A stretch of 64,000 nucleotides of DNA, taken from assembly GCA_029783825.1 (NCBI GenBank), contig JAREIK010001468.1, positions 2,800,761-2,864,760 of the forward strand. The letters run 5' to 3'. Within the stretch, counting starts at the first letter, position 1. Every line of letters begins with the position of its first letter. The position numbers and the translations under genes were made by a program. Shown piece by piece: positions 55,832-64,000 of the stretch. Origin of the DNA: Sapria himalayana. Its lineage: Eukaryota > Streptophyta > Magnoliopsida > Malpighiales > Rafflesiaceae. The notes under the pieces were generated by a model, which searched no databases, was not told the origin of the DNA, and was given only the letters and a program-made list of their open reading frames with translations.

Positions 55832-57900
55832 TATACAATAATAAATCCTTTAATTAGAAAAGGCTCTAATCCATTTTTAATTCTGTCATGATGGCTAAAT
55901 AGCGATGGATTTAGAAATAGAGTAGTTTCATTTCTATAATCTTCTATGCTGAATTTTTAGAAATGGAACAAACAATGATGTTTCTATAAATAGCGACGGA
56001 GAAAATTTAGTCGCTAAATATTACGACGGCAAAGAGATATTAGATTCCGTCCCTTATTTTGTGATGGAATCATTAGAAATGTATTATACTTTTCTAAAAT
56101 AGTGATCGATCAATAAAGATACGTATGACTCCGTTTCTATCTAGAAACGGATTTATAATAAGAAAAATCCATTTATACTGTCTGCAACAGGTACAAGTAG
56201 TATTATGTAATTTTTGTATGATATATACAATATACAATTACATGCAGAAATTATATGACCTACAAACAAATAAGCATATCCACGTATTATTTATCAAATA
56301 ATATTTACATAACATTCACCATATGATAAAATGTCAGATAACAAAAAAAATGTCTATAAATTTCAATAAATAGTTTATAACAAAATTTCAAAACCTTAAA
56401 CACAATATCCATTAATTTTGAATCAAAAACAAACGTTGCAATAAATGTCCATCACAAATAACTACGAGAATTCTCCTAAAGAGTATCCTCCTCTGAAGAT
56501 TTGGATGGATCCTCTTCAGAATGAGGAAAAATAGATGTTGTATTTTCCAACTTGTAATTTATTTTATATCTTCAAAATCTTTTGTTATATTTTTTCATCT
56601 CTTTTAAATCTTTCAGCTTCTCTTTTTTTCAATTCTTTAATTTTTTTTTTGCATCTCTTTATTCTTTTGTTGCATCTCCTCATTTTTCCTTTGAAATGAA
56701 TCTTGAATATCCTCATCTTCTCGTGCAAGCTCTCATCAAACATGTTATTGTAATTAAAAGATGATGATGATGAACTCTAAAAAAAACTTGGATAAAATGT
56801 AGATGCAGGGGTACCTAGACAATACACTCACCATTTTTTCAGTTCGACTTCGACAGCTTGAAGGTAAATATGTGCAACATCAATCTCTTGTGCTTCTGTA
56901 ATCTATCAATTGTAAAGCAATTACAACCATATTTTCTACAACTTTCTATAATTATTAAAATACACCATAAAATATCAATTATTATATTACAATAAATTTC
57001 ATACTAGCAAAACAAATTGTCCTCTTCCTACTACAAGATATTTAAAAAAAAATTATTAATTATAATTAATGAGTTTATAAAAAATAAATGACTAGTTATC
57101 ATAAAAAATATGTATTTGAGTTAGTATTTTATTTATATATCATGCCAAATAATGAATATTATTTTTTTTCTTTTAGTATTTTCAATTATAAAATTAAACT
57201 GAGTGTACCAAATGAGAATCTCACATTAATATTATTTAAGCACTTGTTCACAAACTGAGTGTAAAAAATATGTATTTGAATTAGTATTTCAATTTCTTTT
57301 CTTGTGCATTTGCTTGAATACCTCAAATGGTGTCGGTGGATGTCCCAATTTAGTCTCTACAAATAAAAAATTGTTACTATTAAGGCACATCATTTATTAT
57401 ATGATAGATATTATCTTTTTGATTATAAAAATATGAATAATAACAAAAAAATAAATAAAAGTTATACCTGATCTACTTAATATTGGTAGGTTGTATTTGA
57501 ACCTCCAATATGTTTTGAAGGTCCTAATCATTCACTTTTTTTTCTGATCGTTGATTGTGTGAGGCCACTTGGAACAAAACCTTTAACTCATTACTATTCT
57601 AGTAATCCCACCACTTTATCCAAATACTAAGAGGGATAATATTAGGTTTTATATTTTTAGCATACTTTTTTCTCCATTTGTCAAGCTTGTAATTGTATCT
57701 CACACTTGTCACATGTTTCCACGCATCTTTCATGGATACCACAAGAAACATTATTCCATTAATTTTTTCTACAAAAACCAAATAAAATAATAATATATTG
57801 AATGCATAAATTTTAAGAGTACATCATACTATACCAAAATGAAAAACAAGTAAATGCATCAAAAATTTACCTCAAATTCTTCCAAATAAATTTCTTTCAT
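55832..57900 (-). mobile_element. Second CACTA-type element end, opposite orientation
   Basis: 55832 onward (acaataataaatc..ttaattagaaaaggc..aatccatttttaattctg) aligns with the 30763 terminus (cactacaagaaat..aaattagaaatagcc..gtccatttctaattcc). It is followed by subterminal repeats such as tagcgatgg/tagcgacgg and attccgtcc up to 56170. A minus-strand ORF of CACTA type follows. The right terminus was not found. Confidence 0.5.
57490..57781 (-). pseudogene. En/Spm second-ORF (Transposase_24-like) fragment
   Basis: The minus strand reads DAWKHVTSVRYNYKLDKWRKK, then IPLSIWIKWWDY, a stop, and NSNELKVLFQVASHNQRSEKK. This follows the layout of plant En/Spm accessory proteins (NYK..L..KYF....W..LV..W.S.....SE..KKN). 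Similarity is modest and the frame is broken. Lys-rich minus-strand sequence at 56500-56800 may be its C-terminal part. Confidence 0.45.
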
Positions 57901-58600
57901 ACTAGGAAGCATTTTGCTCCACTTTATTCCCTCAGCAACAAGTTTTTTGTTAAATATCTCTCCGATTATATGAGAAGCAGAAGGAATAAACATGTAAGTA
58001 ATTTAAAATCATCATGTGTGTATGTGTGTGTGTGTGTGTGTGTCTGTGTATAAACAGAATACACATTTTTTGTTACTAAGTTAAAATTTACTTTTAATAT
58101 TACTAATGATAATGTTCAATTAAAAGTCTTGTTAACATATTTGAAAGTGAATAATTTTTTTTAGCTACTAATCTACAAAGTGATAATATTTAGACAATCT
58201 TTATTTATATGAATCTATGGAGTAGAATGGAGCAAATACAATTCATTTTGGAATATATGAAATAGAAACGAGCGAGAATGTCCTAGGCTATCATTACAAT
58301 GAGATTTATTACACTCGAGGAAATGACTTATATAATAAAACATATGACAACTAATATCAATCCTACTATCATCCAAAATAGATTTATGTAAACTAGGGCT
58401 ATATAGACCATGAAGAGATAAGATTTTATGAATCTCAACTATCTTCAAAATCTTATTTTTTAGATGAACTTGAAGAATTGTTGAGATAATTAAGAAGAGA
58501 CAATGATGTTGAGGAAGAAAGATTTAGACAAATAAAAAAGAAAAATAAAGTCATTAATTAGGTTAAGTCCAAATAATGTACTTTAACAAATTTTTTTATA
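57901..58600. other. No identified feature
   Basis: AT-rich with a (TG)n run at 58018-58045. A 77-codon minus-strand open frame (58448-58215) matches nothing I recognise. Confidence 0.6.
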
Positions 58601-58609
58601 GTTAATGTA

Positions 58610-59043
58610 TAAATGATTATGGTTGAAAATATATAAGAGAAAATTGAAGATATAGTCTAATTATTCAAGGAGAAAATGATGTAATCTATGATAAAATTTT
58701 CATGGCTAATGTTGAAACACTTGTGATAGAAAAGTTAGAAGAGAAAATCAAAGATATGGTCTTTATTATTCGAGAAGAATAAGTTGAAACAAGTGCTAAA
58801 ATTTCATGACTATTATAGAGAGACTTGTGGTAGAAAATCTTGTAGAGGAAATCGAAGATACAATCTCAATTGTTAAAGGAGATAATGATGGAGTGAGTAA
58901 CAAAAACCCTATGGTTAATACAAAGACACTTGTAATAGAAAAACTTGAAGATGAAATCGAAGATATGACCTCGATTATTCAATTAAAAGAAAATGAAGTG
59001 AACCATGAAGTTTTAGTGGCTCAAATGAAGAAAGTTGATAGTT
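58610..59043 (+). repeat. Coding-like tandem repeat of about 110 bp
   Basis: Four imperfect copies encode LVIEKLEEKIKDMVFII, LVVENLVEEIEDTISIV, LVIEKLEDEIEDMTSII and an earlier decayed one. Each is an acidic, heptad-like block separated by linkers such as KGDNDGVSNKNPMVNTKT. The last two copies are in one open frame (58806-59045). Probably the relic of a repeat-containing coiled-coil segment of a transposon or host protein; family not recognised. Confidence 0.6.
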
Positions 59044-59639
59044 AGTATGAGCAAGATGTTGAAAAGCCAACACACTTGACAATATCAAGGCAAGAGATAA
59101 AACAAAGAAGAAGAACTTCATCCAAACTATTTTGGTAAATGAGGGTATTGAGATAATTAGTTATCTAACATCTACTAATGTCACATACACATATTATGAG
59201 AATAAATATTTCATACACATATTTATACTTAACCCTCTCACCACATAAAAAAATAACATATTTAAACCAACTATACTATTCGGTATTTTTTTCCTAAGAT
59301 CATAATATTTTTTCAGAGTTATGACTTTGGTGCTATAAAAAGAAATAGCCCATTAGAAACTATTTCAAAGCCTTTACAAAGCAATGATAATATTTTAGAG
59401 ATGCGACTTTGGTATTACAAAAAGAAAAATATCATAGAAGCTACATGTCAATGCCGCAATATGTTTTAATGGCAATAACTTTTGTGTTATAGAATGAAAA
59501 GTATTATATAAACTTTATGGAAAAGCCATGACTTTTATACAATGCCACAAATTTAAAGGCACCACTTTACATCACCATGATTTTTCATTTACAAAAAAAA
59601 TAAAAGATGAGAAAAATATTACAATATTAAGTTTGAACT

Positions 59640-62200
59640 AGGAACCAAACCCCCCTGCCATAGTGTCATATAGGATGTCACCGCCAAAATTAGAAGAGTT
59701 AAGAAGGCAACTAAAGAAGTTGTTAGATACTATTATCATTTAACCATTAGTGCACTTGTCTTATTCTAGAAGAAATATGATGGATCTCTATGGATATGCA
59801 CTGACTATCATGCACTCAAAAAAATGAATATAATGAATAAATATCTCATTACTCTTATTGTTGATTTATTTGACCAATTTGTAAAAGTAAGATACTTCAC
59901 TGAGTTGGATATACAATTGGGATATTATTAGGTGAGGATAACAGAAAGGGATTAATCAAAAATAACATGCATGATAAGATATGACTCATATAAATTCTTA
60001 TTGATACACTTTGGTAATACTAATGCACCTGTTATAGTCTTCATGTTGATGAATAAGATATGCCACTATTTTATAGATAAGTTTGTGATTGTATATCTAG
60101 TTGATATTATCATAAATAGTAACATATTGGAAGAGTATATTGATCATTTAAGAAAAGTATTCTGGCTATTAAAGAAAAATAAATTATATGTGATGAGGGT
60201 GAGATATTCATTTGCTCTAGAAAAATTAAGTTTTCTAAGGCATCACATTAAAGATGGAAAGCTCATGATGGATGAGAACATGACTAAAGCTATCCAAAAT
60301 TGGGATATGCCAACTAAGGTGCCATAATCAAAGTCTTTCTTAGGCTGAGCTAATTATTATTATCAATTTATCAAGGGATAATTAGCAAGAGTAGCTTCTT
60401 TAATAGATATTCTCAAGAAGAGAAAAACATAGACATGGGATGAGAAGTACAACCAATATTTTAATGACTTAAAGAAGACTATAATGGAGGAGACAATGTT
60501 AGCACTACATAACCACACTAAAGTATTTGAGGTATATGCTAATGTCTATGACTTTGCTATTAGAGGGGTTTTTATGCAAGAAAGATAGCCCAATGCTTTT
60601 GAATATAGCAAGCTCAATGATATGGAGAAATAATACACGATCTAAGAGAAAGAGATAACAACAATCATCCATTTTTTGTTGTCATAGAGAAACTATTTAC
60701 TAGAATTGTATTTCATAATAAAGAAAAATAACATTACTATTAGTTACTTTCATATCCAGAAGAAGCTAAGCTTGAAGAAAGCAAGGTGGCAAGACTTCCT
60801 AGTCTTATTTGACTACTCATTTGAGTACAAGTCAGATATCCCTAATCACGTAGTTTAGTTCTCTTACAATCTACAAAGGAGTGAAAACAATCGAGAAGTG
60901 TCCATTTGAGATAGTCATGGGGTAGTAACTGATGAATCCTCATACTTTATCTAGAAGGTACATAGGGAAAAGTCCAATAGCTTATAAACTTACTAAGGGA
61001 TAGTATTAGCAGGCTAACATAAGATGCATATACTTGGACAAGGATGCTAGAAAGGTGAAAAAGTAGGTTGACAAAAAGAGGAGGCATGTTGAATTATAGG
61101 TTAGAGACTTGGTGCTCGTCTTGCTCATGCCACAAAAATTCAAGTCCTTTCGTAATATGCATAAATGACTTGTAAGAATATATGAAGACCCCTTTCCTAT
61201 ACTTGGATAGGTTTGTAAGGCATCATACGATGTCAACCTATTATCGAGGCTAAATATTCATTTAGTTTTTCATTGTAGCAATATCAAATATTATTGTAAA
61301 TATGAGGAAGAACCAAATTGAGAGATTTCTAAGAGAGCACCCATAGTTGTAGTTATATCTTTTGAGGAGGTGGATTTAGAGGTGTAAAATGGGTTGTCAT
61401 CTGACATGGTCCTTTTTGGGTGGCCTAGTCTGGTCACCATGTCGTGATGGGCATGACTCAATAAAAAAGTTGTGTTGTGCCCAGCATGGCATGATTTGTA
61501 GTCTGCTAGGCTCGGCACAACATGATTGGCATGAGTCTGGGTAGAATCATGCCTTTCATGCTGGATCATTTTGAGTCGTGTTGATTTTGTGGGCAATGTC
61601 ACCACACAATAAGAATCATCCATGAACACTAGCCACCATCCACTACGAAAGCTACCAGCCATCACGATAGGCACCATCCACCTTTAGAACCACCATAATA
61701 TTATTTAAAAAAACAAATATGGGCAGGGTGGGCAATGGCCAATTGGACCATGCTCACTTCTTGTCTATGGTCTCAAGTTATGATTACTATGTTGGCGGAC
61801 CATGCCAATAAGCTAGGCACATGAAGTTGTGCTTAGCCTAGCATGATGCATGATAGCATATTGCTTATTGCAGCACACAAGTTATTCCTCAGGCCCACAT
61901 GACCTAGGTTTAGGCATAGTTCTCGACCATGTCATGCCAAGCTATGCATGACTCATTCAAGGCATTCCTCGTGCCATGCTCAAGTCACTCAATCCACTTG
62001 ACACTTTTAGGTGGACTACATCAAGACTGGCTAGAACATCAGAAGAATAACTTCCAATCCTACAAATAATACTTGGTGAATTTGAAGGGATTACCATAAA
62101 GAAAAGCCAACAATGAGCAAACAACAAAACCATAGTAATTCCAAGAATATATAGAATAGTTTCAGGCAAGAGAATTGACGAGGACATCTATATCATTAGT
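59640..62200 (+). pseudogene. Decayed Ty3-gypsy chromovirus (Tekay/Del-like) pol with chromodomain
   Basis: Domains in order: reverse transcriptase (YHALKKMN region at 59800, LTELDIQLGYYQVRI-type block, then 59971-60327 IRYDSYKFLLIHFGNTNAP..VYLVDII), RNase H (YANVYDFAIRGVFMQE near 60535; ARWQDFLVLFDYSFEYKSD near 60785), then directly the integrase C-terminal part (CPFEIVMG near 60900, VDKKRRHVEL, FKSFRNMHK, YEDPFPILG near 61180). After a hAT insertion, chromodomain remains follow (YLVNLKGLP near 62070). The RT active-site YLDD reads YLVD, and the integrase catalytic core is missing between about 60856 and 60890. Many stops. Confidence 0.85.
61377..62009. mobile_element. hAT-like element inserted in the chromovirus
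   Basis: Starts TAGAGGTGTAAAATGGG, ends TTGACACTTTTA, flanked by ggtggatt (61369-61376) and ggtggact (62010-62017), 7 of 8 identical. It splits the gypsy reading frame right after the SFEEVD-like block, and the chromodomain continues after it. Confidence 0.82.
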
Positions 62201-62206
62201 GGGGGA

Positions 62207-62475
62207 GAATGTGAAATCACCACCTCTGGAGAGCATATAAAGCTTTTAGAAATATGGATAAATTTTTATTTCCAAGTAAAATATGGATAAATTGAATTAA
62301 AGTGTCTAGAATCTTCCAAGGTTCTAGACACTTCCATTGACATATATAAAAGAGAATGTGATCTCATTTGCAAGCTACCAAATTATAATCTTCTTTCTCT
62401 AAATTATAATTGTTTTTCTTTTTAGTTTTCTTTTGAGTTATTTTTGCTTCCAACTATTGGTAGAAGCCAAGTATA
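62207..62475 (+). repeat. Probable 3' LTR of the chromovirus, partial
   Basis: Follows the pol end at a plausible LTR start tgtgaaatcaccacc. It contains ggttctagac/gtctagaat motifs and a TATA-like catatataaaaga near 62340, as in chromovirus LTRs. The right border is not fixed and no left LTR was found. Confidence 0.5.
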
Positions 62476-62559
62476 ACTTATAAGGAAAGCAAGAGATTGA
62501 CTTAGTAATATACGAAAGATAAGTTATCTAAGTATCATGTAAAAGCTTAAAAGAAATAC

Positions 62560-64000
62560 CACGTCAATGACATTGTGCTTAATGCTTCAATCCACAATTC
62601 ATTTGGAGTAGCAGGTACTGAATTAGATGGTATCAAGTTTAGAATATAAGATATTGTTTCAAATGCATATCCTCATAAATGATTTGGTAAGTCTAAATAA
62701 CATATCATTAATCTTGCCATATCCATAAAAGTTATATTTTTCTTTCTATTATACCATTTTGTTGTGCCACACCTTGTGTAGACAGTTGAGATGTAATTCC
62801 TTGTTCTAACAAGTAATTCCTAAACTCTCTCATGAGGTACACACTACTGTGATCAGATTATAATATCATGAGATATTAATTTAGATGCTTCTCCATTTCT
62901 ACCTTGTATTTTTTGAATTTCTCAAATACTTATGACGTTCAACGTATCAAATAAATATACTCATATCTTGAGTAATTATTAGTAAAAGTGATGAAATTCT
63001 CAAAGTCACCTTTAGCTTGGATAGACATGAGCCCACACAATTCTAATTGTTCTTATGTCCTATTACCTTTCATCTTAAAAGGTTGACTAGTCATTTTTCC
63101 TTCTAAGTAGAATTTATAGATTGGAAGTGATTCAATTCATTTTTCATCTTAAGTGTTAGAGATAATTTTGGTTCATTTGGGAAGATTATTTTCTATTACA
63201 AGGTAAAATATTAGTGTTATTCAATTCATTCTATAGTAGTATAAAAGAGATTTGATTAATGATATAAAGATTGTGTACTAACGAACCAAAAAAATAATTA
63301 TTTTATTCAGTTTAATTGTCACATAATCATTGGACAAAATCAAATATTGACCATTAGCCAAACTAAAAACTAAAATTAAATTCCTTCTAATAGAGGGTAC
63401 ATAAAGATAATCGTATAATAACAAACATCATCACTAGGTTTCCAAGTTTCATAGAATCCATACAAGGAATGATAAACATAATTAGTGGCTCCTATATCTA
63501 CACACCATATTTAAGTAGATAACATTTCTAATCATATATTAACTACTAGTGGATAAGATATACCTTTTTTGTTTATCTTACCGAGATATACTAGACAGTA
63601 CTTCTTCAAATATTTTGACTGCTTGTAATGAAAATATTTCTCTCTAGGCTTTTTCACTCATACTTATGATCTAGGAGTTTACTAGAGATTATGAAATTAT
63701 TTCTAAACCTTTTTCTTCTTATTTCCTTTCAAATTAGAATAAGAAGTTTTTTTAGTGATAAAGGCATGATATGAGTTCTTGATAAGAACCTTTAGTTGAT
63801 ACCAATTTTTTGAGCAATTGTGCCAGAGTACAAAGAGGCTTTTTATATTTTAATTTTAGAATAATTAATTATATGAATATGGTAGTGACTAGAGAATGAT
63901 ATCGATATTGGTTTCCTCATCAATTTTAGCTACTAGGATCTCTAGTTCATTTAGAAGGCCGATCATCTTTACAACATGATTTCTTACTAGGATAGTTTTA
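62560..64000 (-). pseudogene. Decayed Ty1-copia gag-pol, running off the right end
   Basis: The minus strand, read from the right, gives a zinc-knuckle relic (KYFHYKQSKYLKKYC, about 63650-63600), protease start (CRYRSH/DIGATNYV-like block with YGFYETWKP, about 63510-63440), pre-integrase YLEGKMTSQPFKMKG (63110-63065), integrase core FENFITFTNNYSRYEYIYL (about 62985) and EFRNYLLEQGITSQLS with QQNGIIERK (62840-62740). This is normal copia order. Frameshifts and stops throughout. The reverse transcriptase part, expected further left, was not found, so it is truncated at about 62560. Confidence 0.8.

Overview
The window is nuclear DNA of a flowering plant. The evidence is a plant Argonaute of the AGO1 clade with a candidate miR168 target site, GT-AG introns, and a dense mix of plant transposons: hAT, CACTA, Ty1-copia, Ty3-gypsy chromovirus, LINE and tRNA-derived SINE. 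Intergenic and intronic DNA is very AT-rich and full of CA/TG, CT and AT microsatellites. The species cannot be named from the sequence.

Two real genes are present, both on the minus strand. (1) A gene of the Cdc14 SIN-component family (related to fission-yeast septation-network Cdc14, not the CDC14 phosphatase) has five exons scattered from 28430 down to 203. Its introns are about 14.6, 3.8, 7.1 and 1.9 kb. Splice phases agree at every junction and give an intact frame of 270 codons plus stop. Automatic gene finders could easily miss it, because the exons are small and buried in transposon remains. (2) An AGO1-clade Argonaute runs from 48862 down to 34305. I assembled 21 coding exons totalling 3726 nt (1241 codons plus stop) with no frame break. 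N, PAZ, MID and PIWI regions are recognisable, the slicer residues are present, and there is a long Gly/Gln/Arg-rich N-terminus with seven 11-residue repeats. A putative 5' UTR intron lies just upstream.

The rest is transposon-derived. Non-autonomous hAT elements with TAGAGGTGTCAA-like ends and 8-bp target duplications sit in introns of both genes; those at 17970-19016, 37000-37345, 40573-40925 and 45460-46269 have perfect duplications. A TIR element at 26473-27850 carries a captured fragment of a PPR gene. CACTA remains lie at 30.8-32.5 kb, 50.8-55.5 kb and 55.8-57.9 kb. A decayed Ty3-gypsy chromovirus with chromodomain (59.6-62.2 kb) is split by a hAT element. A decayed Ty1-copia polyprotein on the minus strand runs off the right end. 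Older copia and LINE remains fill the introns of the Cdc14-like gene.

No CRISPR array, operon, rRNA gene or bona fide tRNA gene was seen. The most interesting points are the giant-intron Cdc14-like gene, and the Argonaute with its repeat array, miR168 site, probable GC-AG intron and transposon-packed introns.
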